DNA of 64,000 bases from Hymenochaete sp. R1. Taxonomy: Eukaryota; Basidiomycota; Agaricomycetes; Hymenochaetales; Hymenochaetaceae. The stretch spans positions 62,001 to 126,000 of the forward strand of contig JAFREE010000022.1 of the NCBI GenBank assembly GCA_019400425.1. Reading direction: 5' to 3'. Every line of letters begins with the position of its first letter. Position 1 is the stretch's first letter. The position numbers and the translations under genes are program-made. The notes beneath the pieces are model-generated. The model had not been told where the DNA came from and did not search any database. It worked only from the letters and a program-made list of their open reading frames with translations. This document shows positions 45,563 to 59,118 of this stretch, piece by piece.

Positions 45563-47059
45563 TAGTGTTAGTGTTTTTTTTGTGCGTTTTGTGCGTATCA
45601 TCTCATCCTATCCCTATCCGTCCCTCCCCACCCGTTTTCTTTCTTTCATTCTTTGAGCCTCTCAATTCAATCCGATACACGCTTTGCTTCTCCTTTTTCT
45701 TTCCTTCTTTCTCCTTCTCCTTCCCTTCCCATATGCATGACCCTTCGCATCGTGACGATCACGATCGTAATCGTGTAAGCTTATGATGTGCCCGAGTCCT
45801 GACGACCATACACGCTCCCTTTTCCCTTCCTCCATCTTCGTCTTTTTGTCTCTTTTCTTTTTCTTTTTCTTCTCTGAGTACACAAGCGTCCTTTGCATTA
45901 TTTCTCGTCTCCGCTCGCATCTTGCATCCTGCATCGCCCTACCTCCGCCTCACCTCACATTCAGTTTCCGCTTCCGCTGTTTTTTTTTGGTTGTATAGAC
46001 TTTCCCTTTCAAATTTTCACTTTGTTTTGGCCTTTTGCTATCCTTTTTCTTTGCTCTCTGTTATCCGTTATCCGTCGTCCGTTCTCTTGTTATCTGTCAT
46101 CAGTCATCATAGTCATTGCCATTGTCATTGTACGCTTTCGGGTTTACTCCCCTTCAGAGTCAGAGTCAGAGTTGGACGCCGTTAGAATGTATATGTATTC
46201 CGGAGCGCCAAAACACGCCGACACGTTGTTCTTTCTGTCTCTGTCTCTTCTCTTTTCTTTGTGTGTCGCAATGGTAATGTACTGGACGGGGCTGACATAT
46301 TCGTGCTGGTGGGTGTTGCGTTTCGTGACGGGGGATTTGAATAGCGTTGCCTTTTTTGAGCATGTATATGTTTTGTTCTTGGGGAAAAATACAGGTCGCA
46401 TAACTCACAACACACAACACACAACACACGACGCGAAGGTGAAGACTAGAGAAAATATTAATGTATCGACTGAACAATAGAAACAGAGTGAAAGTATGTC
46501 CGAGAAGATCGGGCCTCAGAGACTCAGAGATCTCGCGTGGGAACAAAAAAGTCTATTCGCGTCGCACGAGACGCAAGAATGACATCCGGCCGGCCGGTGT
46601 GTCGATGTCGATGTCACTCAGGCTCAACTCACCACACCAAGCACCTCTCCTCACTCGCTCACGTCTCCCCCTCTCCCACCTTTCGCTAAGCTTTTTTTTT
46701 CTCTACTCTCGCCTCGCGGGATATTTGCGGGGAATACACGACACGGGACACGCGAGACGAGACGATAGTTGCATGAGATAACGTTACGGGAAGGGTTTAT
46801 TCTCTTTCAAGGAGGAGATATAGGCGTTTCCCTCGAGAGCGTGACGGGATTTCTGGGTCGGGACGTCGGAGATAGAGATAGGGAGATAGGGAGGAAGAAA
46901 GGGAGAGGACGTCTGTACTTGTGCTTGGAGGGGCGAGACGAGAGGAGAAGAGCCACAAGAAGAGGGAGGAGGACCCGCATTCCGAAATAACGGTTCGACT
47001 TCGACTTGACTTCGACTACTGCTACTTACTCGTAGAGGGCCACACTTCACCGGCACAGG
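45563..47059. other. Intergenic between PH-domain gene and TFA1
   Basis: About 1.5 kb. CT-rich 3' flank of the PH gene fills 45600-46250, and an ACACAAC microrepeat lies at about 46407-46431. The frame 45893-46480 is hydrophobic only because of T-rich composition and starts at TTG. Purine-rich sequence precedes TFA1. No gene is supported. Confidence 0.4.
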
Positions 47060-49079
47060 ATGGCAACGAAAGACGAACAAGAGTCCCTCCGGCTCCTCGT
47101 GCAGTACGTCTCGCGTGCGTTCTATGAACCCCGGTTCGTCATCATCATGGACCAGCTTGCGAGGCATCCCGTGTGAGCATATACTCCAGGCTTCTTTTTA
47201 TGATTTTTTCTTGGTTACACTCTTCATTGTTTATGCGGGTGCGACTCTGTTGCTACTGTTACTGCTGCTGATGCCCGGTCTCGTTCTTGCAGTCTTAAAG
47301 ATGACGATTTGGCGGGACGGATTGGGTTGCAGGCGAAAGAGCTGAACAAGCTTATGGCGGTGTTGACGAATGATAGGCTGGTACGAGTGTACGTTCTGTT
47401 GACTAGTCCTTTGGGTGGTTGTCGTACCCCTCTTTCGGAGTGGAGTCGGTGCTGACGTTGTTTGGGAGACAGGCATCGACAAAATGAGCTCAAGGACGGA
47501 GCGCAACGGTCGATTGGGAAGCAGTATTATTACATCGACTATCAGCATTTTTGTAACGTGGTCAAGTGGAGGGTGGCGGAGATGCACAGGCTGATAGATT
47601 CGACGCTACGGAACGTAAGTCCCCTTAACATCGTCTTCCGTTTTCTTGATCTCGAATAACAGAACAAAACTACATTCAGGAACTCCAAACGAAAGGCTAT
47701 ATATGCCCCAACTGCAAAGCAACTTATTCGACTCTCGAGGCGGACAGGCTTATCGACTTCACGCTCGGAGTTTTCATCTGCGATAGGTGTCCGACGTCTC
47801 CAGGCGGACCATACGAAGTCATCCAGAACGATAACGAAGAAGGAAACCGAGGGAAGAACGATCGCATGGAGCGATTCAACTACCAGACCAAATTCATCCA
47901 GGAGGGGTTACGCAGAAGTGAAAGCATGACGCTACCAGCGTTCGACGTTGCCGTGTGGATCAAGAACAACGTACACGATGTCGAGAAGCAGAAACAGGCG
48001 CAGAATGGGGGGTTGAAGATCGCTGGAGCTGATGGGAAGAGGGAGGACCATGGGATAAGTGTGCTGATGTCGGTGGATAAGGACGAGGCGACGAGGAGGA
48101 GGGAACGAGAAGCAGAGGCGGATGCGAAAAGACAGCAGAATATGCTGCCGTCGTGGCATCTGAAGAGTACGATATCAAACGACTTGACGGCGTTGGGTAT
48201 TGCGGCGCAGAACCAGATGGCGAATGGGAAGTTGACGGGGAACGAGGCGATCTTGTCGAGCCTTGGAAAGGCGGCGGCGGTGTCGGATGGGGATGTGTTG
48301 ACGGGCCTTGGGAGGGCGACTTCGCAGATCAAAAAAGAGCAGACGGCGGTCAGTATTGTGGAGGAAGAGAAGAAGCCGGAGGTGGACCCTAATGCTGACT
48401 GTGAGTCTCGCTTTCTTCTTGTAGGTGCTGATAAGTGGACGATCGTGGCTGATGAAACATACCTCGTCTTAGTCTACGATAATTACTACGCTTCACTTGA
48501 GGCAGCCTCACAAGCCCAATCTACCGTCCCCACACCAAGACCCGAACCACTTATGACTGACTTCGAGGAAGATAGGAAACCCAACATCGCGCTCCTCGAT
48601 GCAGCAATCTCCGCCTCGAATGGTCTTCTGGGCTCGTCCTCACAATTAACAGCACCACGCAAACGCTCGAGGTCACCATTGGACGGGGAGGGCGAGCGCG
48701 GGAATAAGGCGTTAAGGAGTACGGCTGGCACACCGGTGTTCTCACAGCCTGCGAGTGCGGTGCCGAGTCCTGTGCCGTCAGGCGAGAATACGAAGACGTT
48801 TACGAATGGCTTTAGCATGGGAGAGGTTCCTGCGGAGGAGACGCCTGCTGCATCTGAGATGGATGGACCTATGGTCATGGGTAAGGAAAACTTATATCTC
48901 CTTTTCATGTACAACTATATCGCTAATGTTATTTCTCTTATTTTGGGTTTTTTTCTGCCCTTTGGTATATAGTTGGTGGGGAGCCTGTGCCATTCTCGCT
49001 TGTCACGCAAGAACTCGCGGATGAGAAAATGACGCCGGAGGAGTATACGGCTTGGTACGAGGTAATGATGGAACAATGA
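47060..49079 (+). CDS. TFA1: Transcription initiation factor TFIIE, alpha subunit
   Basis: Six exons (47060-47172, 47293-47388, 47473-47614, 47680-48400, 48473-48880, 48973-49079) give 528 aa. TFIIE recruits and stimulates TFIIH at RNA polymerase II promoters. The N-terminal extended winged helix covers about residues 1-110 (LVQYVSRAFYEPRFVIIMDQ, KELNKLMAVLTNDRLVRV, GKQYYYIDYQHFCNVVKWR). The zinc ribbon has Cys126/129 (YICPNC) and Cys151/154 (FICDRC), as in all TFIIE-alpha. ERFNYQTKFIQEGLRRSE closes the core. The remainder is a charged linker, with an acidic C-terminus ending EKMTPEEYTAWYEVM. The intron at 48401-48472 is a multiple of three without stops, so retention would only insert 24 residues; splicing is preferred because it restores a DFYDNYYASLE-type stretch. 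Confidence 0.92.
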
Positions 49080-49857
49080 TCATGAATTATGAATCATTGG
49101 AACGGGAAGTCTTCTAACCTTTTCTCGATCACGAGCGTGGTGCTCTTTTTCTTTTCTGTAGGGGACACAAATGATGTAAAATGTATGCATTATCTTTATG
49201 TTTTGTACTAGTTGTTACTTTGTTAATGTCGGTGAGCGAATACCTGTAAGAGTGGGCAAACCATTTTTGGCTGGTTATCTTTGACGACGATTTTCTTTAC
49301 ACTGTAGGCCTTTTTTCAAGAGACTAGAACTACACGACAAGTCTGGGATCGTTTGCCATTCCGTACTGTCAGATTGATATTGAACGGTACTGGTGCATCT
49401 CAATGAAGCGTCAAACACTCACGCATCAAATGCAAGCTTCCTTAGACTAGACTTCACTTTTAAAAATCAACAACGTCCTCCGATTCACGAAATTTCACCG
49501 ACAATTGCAATCTCGTTCTTTGAATTTCGGACTTTATACACTGGCAATGGTCGAAAAAGGTGCCGTCGGTCCCGCTGCGTCGCCCGTCTTTGCGGTAGTT
49601 GACAGCTCGAACCACCGACACCTCATTGAATCGTACGCTCAGCTCCCGACACTTTTCCGACTTTGTGTCCGAACTTTAGGGAAAGGTAATTATCGGAGGT
49701 CGTGGTGCCAGCGATGCATCTCAGTTACTTGAATGCCTGGCTCGTTCTCGGCGTTCATGGCGTATAAAATACAATACCTGTCTCGTCCTCAGCCCGTCTA
49801 CTCCGTGCATCCTTGACACGAAAAAATCTCCAAATCCCAAACCCAAAAAAGAAAGCA
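49080..49857. other. Intergenic upstream of CBM1 gene
   Basis: 3' flank of TFA1 and the promoter of the CBM1 gene. A TATA-like TATAAAATA lies at about 49763. No other gene is supported; the frame at 49505-49732 is not recognisable. Confidence 0.35.
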
Positions 49858-51002
49858 ATGATACCCAGACTCTCCCTCCTTTCACTCTCGCTCTCGCTTT
49901 CCGCCCTAACGACCCTAACAGCCGCTCAATCCTCCTCCTCTGAATACGGCCAATGCGGCGGCATAGGCTGGACCGGACCGACGCTATGTCCCTCCGGATG
50001 GCATTGCGAGGCGAGCGGGGACTATTATAGTCAGTGCTTGCCTGGTGGGGGTAGCGCTACGGCTGCGCCTTCGTCTACTGTCGGATCGGGAGGGGCAGGC
50101 GGAGGGACAACGAGCAGTATTGCGAGTGGGACGCAGACGGCGGGAAGTGCAGGGGCTACGCTATTGACGGGGAACCTTTGGGTGCGGGCTGTGGTGAGTA
50201 TTAGTGCTGATTTACCTCTTGGCTAATGTTTTGTTTGGGCTGGAGGGCATTGAGTTGATGAGGATACTGACTGCTGGTGCTTTTTTGCGGTCTTTTGTGG
50301 GGTTTTGTGCGAAATTTAGGAGGAACCGAACTTCCACACATACCTTCAGTCGGCGGAATCGGGGCAGCCTGGGACAGCTGTGTTCGGGAGCTACACGACT
50401 GCGGCGCAGTTCCAGCTGAATGACGGACAGGTAGAGCAGCAGCTCGCGGACGGGAGTGTTCTGTACTTGAACGGTCAGTCGGCTCACTGGCAACGTACTC
50501 GAAAAATGGACTCTGCTCACAAAAAATTTGCTTCATGCGTCAAATTCTAAATCCACATGTGACATAAAAATCGAAATGATGAATAGTCAACACGACGACG
50601 GCATCAACTGCGACGTACCTTCCTACGTACTTTGCCACGACGCAGGAGACGACGGGCGCGTGGGCTTTCCAAGGTGACGGTCTCACCTGGACGGCGGATG
50701 GGATTCCTCGCCAGAACATCGGCGCATTCCTTGCGTGTGGAGAAGGCGTACCGGAGGTGTATGTCAACCTTGGAGCGTGAGTGTCTCATTTTCTACTAAT
50801 CATCCTTCCTCTCTCGGGAGAGATCCAGTCATTTTTTTGGCGCTGGCTTGCTGCGGATGAAACTATTTTTGGACTGATTAGGCGCTTGAGGGGATGCTGA
50901 CGAGACTTCCATTTATTTTTAAATAGGTATGATTACATGACTCCGGCGGGGTGTGCAGATGAGACGTTGAATTATTACAATGGAGCGACGGCTGTAGACT
51001 GA
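49858..51002 (+). CDS. Secreted protein with N-terminal CBM1 cellulose-binding module
   Basis: Four exons (49858-50193, 50320-50473, 50587-50776, 50927-51002) give 251 aa. A classical signal peptide ([20 protein letters not shown], cut near TAAQ) is followed directly by a CBM1. That module ([18 protein letters not shown], then DYYSQCLPG) has the four Cys and aromatic residues that bind crystalline cellulose. A Gly/Ser/Thr linker follows, then a C-terminal domain of about 135 residues with [32 protein letters not shown] and [15 protein letters not shown]. That domain resembles small secreted domains in other fungi, but I cannot name a catalytic activity. No catalytic residues are apparent, so it may be a non-enzymatic wall or substrate-binding protein. 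Confidence 0.85.
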
Positions 51003-51865
51003 TTCGGATGTGTTGAAAAGCTTTGTAGTGTTGTCGTCAATGAGCCTTTGTGCAATGAAATAGGGGTTGGATAGCTTGTGATTGAACGAAATCCAAGCAT
51101 CAGCCTTTTCCCGCATTTCTTGAGTGTTTCTAGTATACAAAAGATTGGTGTGCATTTCTGAGTGAAAGGGCGCTCAGCGATTGTATCCAAGTAAGAAGAC
51201 AAGATCAATGAGATATCAAACGAGCAGGATGTTCGTGGAGGGCTCCAGTTGGTGCGAGTTTATGGTTATCAGGTGAGACTAGGTGGCGACGGTTGGCTAC
51301 AGGGTCTGTCGGAATGTCTGATAGTGTCGAATGGATGTTTAGAGCAAGTAGTTGTCCGAGACAGAGAATAAACCAGAAGATGAGAACGCAGAGAAGGCTG
51401 TGAGATGAGAGATGATGACCCGATTGGGCAGAGATTTTCCCACCCGCGTCTGATGATTCCCCTGCTGCCCCTGCGTCGACTCGTTCACCCATCGTTCTCC
51501 TTTTCAAATCAACCCGTTTGTCTGCGTCCCCACCACCGTTGAGACGTCTCCTCATCGTCGTCCTCATCGTCGTCCGTAGACGTCCATCTCGGTGAGTGCT
51601 CATCTTGCTCTATCTTTGACGTGCTCGCCCATTCACCTCCCTTCTCCCCAATAATAAGGTCGGCTCACCTCCCTCTTATCCGAAAAGGCCTTTGCCCGAA
51701 TTTCCCTTACCAGAAGGCCCACCTACCTTCCTCCATCCATCTCCCTCTCTTTTCACAGCGTATTTCGCGCCGAAAAGGCAAACAAGTCTTTAAGCCGTTG
51801 CTGAACTCGCGACCTACGTGACGAGAATCGTTTAGTCCCAAGGACGCTCCATCTCTCGTTCGGAA
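51003..51865. other. Intergenic upstream of PP1 with a doubtful minus ORF
   Basis: A minus ORF from ATG 51603 to 51205 (132 codons) has an Arg-rich start and one hydrophobic segment (LLCVLIFWFILCLGQLLAL). It could be a small membrane protein divergent from PP1, but nothing else supports it. The PP1 side (51600-51865) is CT-rich leader. Confidence 0.25.
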
Positions 51866-53624
<1,759 letters not shown>

Positions 53625-54850
53625 AGGAAGGGGGTTTTGTAGGATGGGAGAAGGGAAATGACTGACGCGCACTTCGCCGCTGGGACCTTGGTGTGTCGTG
53701 TCGTAGCACAATGGACAGTTGAGTGCTGTTTACGATACGACATGGACTTTTCTGGCATTCGGCGTTCGCTCGTTCAGATATTACTCCTCCCATTGGGCGC
53801 GTGCGCTTGACGTTTTTCATTGGATGGATGTATAGGCGCGGCTTTCCCCCTCACACTCGTCCTCCTTTATCCTTCCCGCCGTTTGTTTGCTTTCTGCTGG
53901 GTGCTTTTATTTCTTCTTCATTTCCTTTACCTTTGATGTGGTGGCAGTGGTGTAAAATGGCGGGGCTGGCAGAATCGTGCGGATGCTTTGTTTTCCCTTT
54001 TCCCCCTATCTTTTCGTCTCTTCTTCACTATCTTTACAACATTACATAGGCCCCTCTGCTGCACCCTGTTCCGCTGCCCTCCGCCGGCCCTTGTCGACTT
54101 TTATTTTTTTTCTCTTTCTTTTCCTTCTTTTTGCCCGCCTTTCGTTTGTCAATTAACGTTTAACGATGTGTGTGTGTGTGTGATATATATTATTACCGGT
54201 CTGTTCCAAATTGCTCAAATTCCAATTGTTTGCGTTTCTTCCTCTCCCTTTTTTTTGCCCTCCCTGCTGTCTGTTCGTTCGTCACACACTCAGCGCTAGA
54301 GGTAGGCTGCAAAGTATTGTCCATCTTTCTCGTTCTAATTTGTTGCCATTGTCAATTCCTTTCTCTCCTTTTGTTTTCGTAAATTCCAATGAGAAGCTTC
54401 CGATATATGATTGTTGTGGTTCTCCAACCCCCACTCTTCCAAAGTTCCAACCGGTTCTTTCTTCCTTTCTTTCCTCTGTTATTTGGACGGCATGACACAT
54501 TAGCACCCTTTTCTTTTTTAACTCGAAAAATCAAGTGCATCCAGTTCTTTTCTTCCTGAGTTGATCGTCCATCCATACGTCCATAGACTTTTTGCTTGCC
54601 TTTGTTTAACCTGTCAACTCTGAAAGCCGACTCTTGGTTGTACTTTCAAAGACGGCATCTTCTTTTGAATGAAAAACAGAAAGTCTGACCACTAGCTTTC
54701 AGTTTTTATTTCGGTGGGTAATCGAAAATGGAAGATCACATAAGGATTGACCCGTCTCACTCATCAATTAGATTTGACTCATAAATACAGAGCGGCTACC
54801 CCTTCCACACGCAAACGCAAAGTCAAGCGTAAGTCATTCTTTGAATGCAT
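53625..54850. other. Convergent intergenic region, strongly CT-rich
   Basis: About 1.2 kb between the 3' ends of PP1 (plus) and SDHAF2 (minus). The plus strand is pyrimidine-rich almost throughout (53830-54530), and a short GT repeat lies at 54165-54181. Open frames here are low-complexity artefacts. Confidence 0.45.
54165..54181 (+). repeat. GT dinucleotide microsatellite
   Basis: TGTGTGTGTGTGTGTGT lies in the convergent intergenic region, followed by ATATATA. Confidence 0.7.
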
Positions 54851-55502
54851 CTAGCTCACACTTGAACTCGAAGCTTTTGAGCCTGAGGCGTTGCGTAGAT
54901 CGGGCATGCGCCGAATCTCTTTCCCGTCATTGCGGGCGTGTTTCTGAAGCTCGGCGAGGATACGTGAGCTCGCCCAGCGTTCTGGCGTGGGTCGCTTGCC
55001 CGTGGACCAGTAGTAGATGTCCCAGTCTGCCTCGTCAAGAAGCTGTAGGATCGTTAATCACCGCGCATCCCGAATTATCAGATTCAGAGCACCGATTCCT
55101 GAACGAAGTATCGTAGAAACTTACTTTATCATATTCCCGCAACTCCTTCTCTCCCATCCCACCCAACCTCTCTCCAGCAAACGTACTCAACAGCAAGTCC
55201 GTCTCGAGCGTCCCGCGTTTCCGACTCTGGTACACGAGTCTGGCGCGCATCTTTCTGATCGACTCGTTGGGCCGGGGTATGGGCGGGAGAGGGTCGAGCT
55301 CCGGGGACGTGTGCGGTGAGGCGGAACGGGTGGCAGCTTCATGTTGGGGAGTATTTGGGAGGAGCCATGGGTCTTTTGGAACGTGTGGTTCGGTGTTTGA
55401 ATTGGATTGGGGAGACGGATGAGAGGAGGAGAGGGTGCGAAGGGAGAGGATGACGCGGGATGGTGCTGTTCGAGTCGTTGGGTGTAAGGTTGAAAGGAGC
55501 AT
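54851..55502 (-). CDS. SDH5: Succinate dehydrogenase assembly factor 2 (SDHAF2/Sdh5)
   Basis: Two exons, 55502-55125 and 55042-54851, give 189 aa. The factor is needed for covalent FAD attachment to the succinate dehydrogenase flavoprotein in the mitochondrial matrix. The N-terminus is Arg/Ser/Thr-rich without acidic residues ([18 protein letters not shown]), a good mitochondrial presequence. The conserved core is [20 protein letters not shown], then [20 protein letters not shown] followed by W, matching the family's RGxLE and DWDxYxW motifs. The Lys to Leu junction in the second motif is precisely at the intron. The C-terminal tail after the core is longer than in yeast. Confidence 0.92.
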
Positions 55503-56019
55503 TTTTCGAGGGCGATGCGTCGGCGAGTACTAGTGTTAAACCGAAATAAGCGTTCTCTGTCGCTGGTGAAGGCGGACGTGGATTATAGATGCAGAGGTGG
55601 ATTGTCCGTCGCTGAGCAAAGCGGACTCGGAACCAGGTGGATAGACGTCGATCTATTGGCGATCATGACCACAAATTCAAGACACCCACTCCGGGGATTT
55701 GCGGATATCTCGCAATCAGAAAGGGGCTTTTGCTTTTCGATAATTGTAAAGAGATGAAGCGGCCATATTTAGACTTGTCAGGAAGTTGCCTCAAATAACC
55801 ACTTGAGAAGATGGTGAAAACAGCTGAGGTGCGAGGAACACGAACTACACGATGATATGCGAAAACGCGACATAAACTACCTGATAAAAAGGAGACCGAT
55901 AGAGCGCGTTCCAATGCAACAAGCTATTGACCATATATAAAGGAAACGAAAGAAAGGTGCGAATGGGAGATGGTCCTGACGTTGGGCAGTCGTTATACAC
56001 ATCCATCATCTCCAACAGA
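55503..56019. other. Intergenic upstream of SDHAF2
   Basis: Promoter side of SDHAF2 and the 3' flank of the doubtful gene at 56020. No feature was seen. Confidence 0.4.
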
Positions 56020-56453
56020 TTACCTTGATTTAGCTGGTATTGAGGAAGCGCTTTCGACGGGTTTCTCTAAACGACAAGGAACCTCGTTCTTTTGGATGTG
56101 CTGCACCAGCTCGCATGGTGTAAAATAAGTGGATGTCACTTTCGCATAGTGAGACGCACGTTGGCCTGCATGGTAGTTGTTGACGGTACGAGCAAACACC
56201 TCTTCTTCGACAGCCATCGACTCCTTCTTCTTCCTTTCTACCCTAGCTGCTTTAAGTAGAGCGGTGCGACCCGTTAGCTGGTGCGTCATTGGTGGTGGTT
56301 TGTGCTTCACGAGAGATGGGTTGGCGTTTAACGTTTTAGAGCGAGCGCCTGTGCCGTCGTCACTTTCGTGATTAATTTGCGGTCTTTGTTATACGTCGGG
56401 AGATCTGGTGAAGTACATGAGACTTGGAGTCCAAAGACGTTTTCATCTATCAT
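56020..56453 (-). CDS. Hypothetical small basic protein (tentative two-exon model)
   Basis: The C-terminal exon (56277-56020) reads LTGRTALLKAARVERKKKES, then VFARTVNNYHAGQRASHYAK, then TPCELVQHIQKNEVPCR. It looks like real coding sequence for a charged helical protein. A start at ATG 56451-56453 (MIDENVFGLQVSCTSPDLPT) with an exon to 56364 and a GTGACG donor joins in phase to give 115 aa. A TATA box about 70 bases upstream of that ATG fits. Alternative donors, and an exon reading straight through the proposed intron (GTGARSKTLNANPSLVKHK), are also open, so the 5' structure is uncertain. No family was recognised. Confidence 0.35.
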
Positions 56454-56520
56454 ACCTTCAGGTAATCTCTTGTCTTGAGTTCGGTGCAGATTTCGTGGTC
56501 ACTAACATGTTGACTCCGCC

Positions 56521-56527
56521 TTTTATA
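56521..56527 (-). promoter_or_regulatory. TATA box upstream of small hypothetical gene
   Basis: On the minus strand it reads TATAAAA in a GATATAAAAGGCGG context, about 70 bases before the ATG at 56453. Confidence 0.45.
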
Positions 56528-58964
56528 TCGCCTTCGGAATGAAGCTGTGGGTTGCGCAGACCCACCTAGTCCGAGACTATTTCAGTCTTAGACATTAGGC
56601 TTCTCCGAGACGATTCATTGACCTCACACACACATACACAACTATGTTTTCGCCTTGCCGATGCCCCGGAAATAGGAGATACGAGACGTTTCCGAGAGTA
56701 ATTCTCCGAGACTTGTTGTGTCATAGTATTCGTCGACCCGCAGACGGACACTCGTGCACATAACTCTCGGCGAGTGACTACTAGAAAGGTGCATCGTGAT
56801 AAAAGGGCTCGTATAGGAGTAAGGTATGAGTTATAGACATAGGCGATAGTTGGAGTCAAGCTTATATTTTATGGTTGAGCTGGCGAAGCGATCAGGCCAA
56901 AACCGCGTCTCAAAAGTCTCAAACCGATCGTCGAAAACGACCAGAACTAAACGACCCCATTCGCAGAAAGTCACATGATTATTGCCCACGGATAGTTTAG
57001 GGCTGGGTTTACTAGTTCTTCGTATTTATTATTGTTTCAGTTGCAACCGCTTTGCTTATGATCATCACTGGCTCTGTTACACGACCGGGATATTAGGACC
57101 CGATAAACCTCTGAATGTGTAGAATCCTATCTGTCTGTAAGTTCATTCATTTTCTCTCTTTAGTTATCGAGATGACAAAAGCTGAATGTGATGTTGCACT
57201 GTCAGTGTCTCAAATGGAAAAGATATTCCCAATCCCAATCAGAGACCCTCGCGAAAGCGGTAGAGCCTCGAAGCAAAAGCTCTTCGAGGCTGGTGAGATT
57301 CATACTAAATTTCATAAAATGCGTTTGTTCTTGCTCACGCTCTCATTTCACCTCTGGAAGATTGCAATCTTTTCGCGTTTGCGAAACTCTTCGCGCTTAA
57401 AAGCTTCTCTTTTCCGAGCAGCTTGATCGGTATCGCGCCCGAACAAACATCTAAAGAGCGCTAAGCACTCCGCCGAGCGCTAGGCTTCCTTCGTTGATGC
57501 TATTAATCGTCCGCAGATGGCTGTAGTGGATGGTTGTCCTTCTTCTGTCCCTCTTGCTTGATATTTATGCTCTCTCGTGGATGAATTAGGTGAGAATTCT
57601 GGTTTCCAGATGGTACCACAGGAGCCAGGACTTACTGCACGATCGCTGGCGCAGAACACACGTCAATCGGAACTTGACTTGTACCATAGACGAAGGACGG
57701 ATAAACTCGGAACAAATGTGTTCGGACACTGGATTCCAAGAGACATTCAATCGTCGTGCCTTCAGCGATAGCAATTGCTAGCGACACTTAGAGTCAAACG
57801 GCCCATCCGTGGAGAATGAGAGCTCGCGTCGCGACTCCTACGCGAGTCTTCTCTGAAATCGTCGCTTTCGGTGCATCAGGCATACTTCTTATCCTGGAGA
57901 AGCAGGGTATCACTTATGAGGAAAACCTGCTCCGATGTATGCAAAATCAATGACGACTAGAAGCAGACTTGTGCAGGCTTCTTGTCACTTTTGTGTGAGC
58001 CAATTGTACTGGCGGGAGGTAATATTTCATGTTCTTATACTCATTTTCAGTAATTTAGCTGCGTTTTTGTGTGTAGCCTTTGCCACCCAGATTTGACTTA
58101 CAAATGTAAAGAATCGCACGTATTGTGAGAGATGTTGCCAGATGCAACATCTCCCTCACCCCCGGGAAACGTGTGAGTCTAGGACTGATGTTCTATCCGC
58201 AGATTCGGTTGTCTAGAAATTGGTCCGAATCGGATTGGTGCAAGGACCTCTGTTGTTATGAATTTACTTAACATGATTCATGGCATCGGTGGACGAACAC
58301 TTTCTGTTTGGCTTTCGGAAAAAGGCTGAAATAGGGAATAATAATGGTTTGATGACGACCACTGGCAGTTGTGTCTTGATGCGCCCCTCCAATGGCTGAC
58401 GGTTGCCCTCCTACGACCTTGGCTAAACATACGCGCGTTTGATCTTTGCATCGCCGCCCACTCCGTCCGTCCGTCCGTCCGGATCCACTTCAGAACCTCA
58501 CAGCGGCTCAGTTCAGCCATTTGTTCACGGTTGATGAGTAGACAACCTCAAGTAAATTGGATTGAAGATCGTTTCGCGCTCGCTATCGTACTATACGCTA
58601 TCTGGACACCGTCCTGACCAGGTCCTCATTGGGTCGCGGGCGCTGATTACATTCGATACAAGTATGCTGCCCTGAATTCATTCTCAAACTTCAACATTCA
58701 GTAGCATTTTCAATTCACACACTTATGGGGTGTGCTCATGTTCATGCTTCTGACGTGTCGGTAAGCGCTGGGCCTGGCTGAGTGCTCTTGCTCTTGCCTA
58801 GGATCAGGCTTAAACAGTGGCAAAACACGCGACTGCATCGTCTGTGCTCGGTTAAAGGAAACATCGCGTAACAAGTCACAGGCATACCCGCTCGGCTGCT
58901 GATGCCGATGACCCTGCATCATTTCCACAACACCATGACCCTTACCGCCTTCGTTCGGTTGACA

Positions 58965-58973
58965 TATATAAAA
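58965..58973 (+). promoter_or_regulatory. TATA box of Ser-rich gene 59119
   Basis: TATATAAAA lies about 150 bases before the ATG at 59119, followed by a CT-rich leader. Confidence 0.5.
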
Positions 58974-59118
58974 GCACTCGATGATGAATTCTGAGACAAA
59001 TCTTCTTTCAAAACCCGCTTCATTCAGAACCTTGTCGTTCGATCCCCGCCTCCCCCCCTAGCACTTCAGCGACGCTTCGATTGACAGCGGGCTCCGGTTC
59101 TCCTCTCAGTCTGGATAA

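Larger units (their letters stand above)
56454..59118. other. Gene-poor stretch with promoter of Ser-rich gene
   Basis: About 2.7 kb without a supportable gene. Short frames (57115-57426, 57577-57781, 58278-58617) have no recognisable domains and no consistent exon model. A CCGT tetranucleotide repeat lies at about 58466-58480, and the promoter of the next gene is at the right end. Confidence 0.4.

Noticed and set aside
46407..46431. CACAACACACAAC repeats considered as telomere-like or array
   Set aside because: Too short and not matching a fungal telomere repeat.
45893..46480. 195-codon hydrophobic ORF
   Set aside because: It starts at TTG in T-rich 3' flank; hydrophobicity follows from composition.
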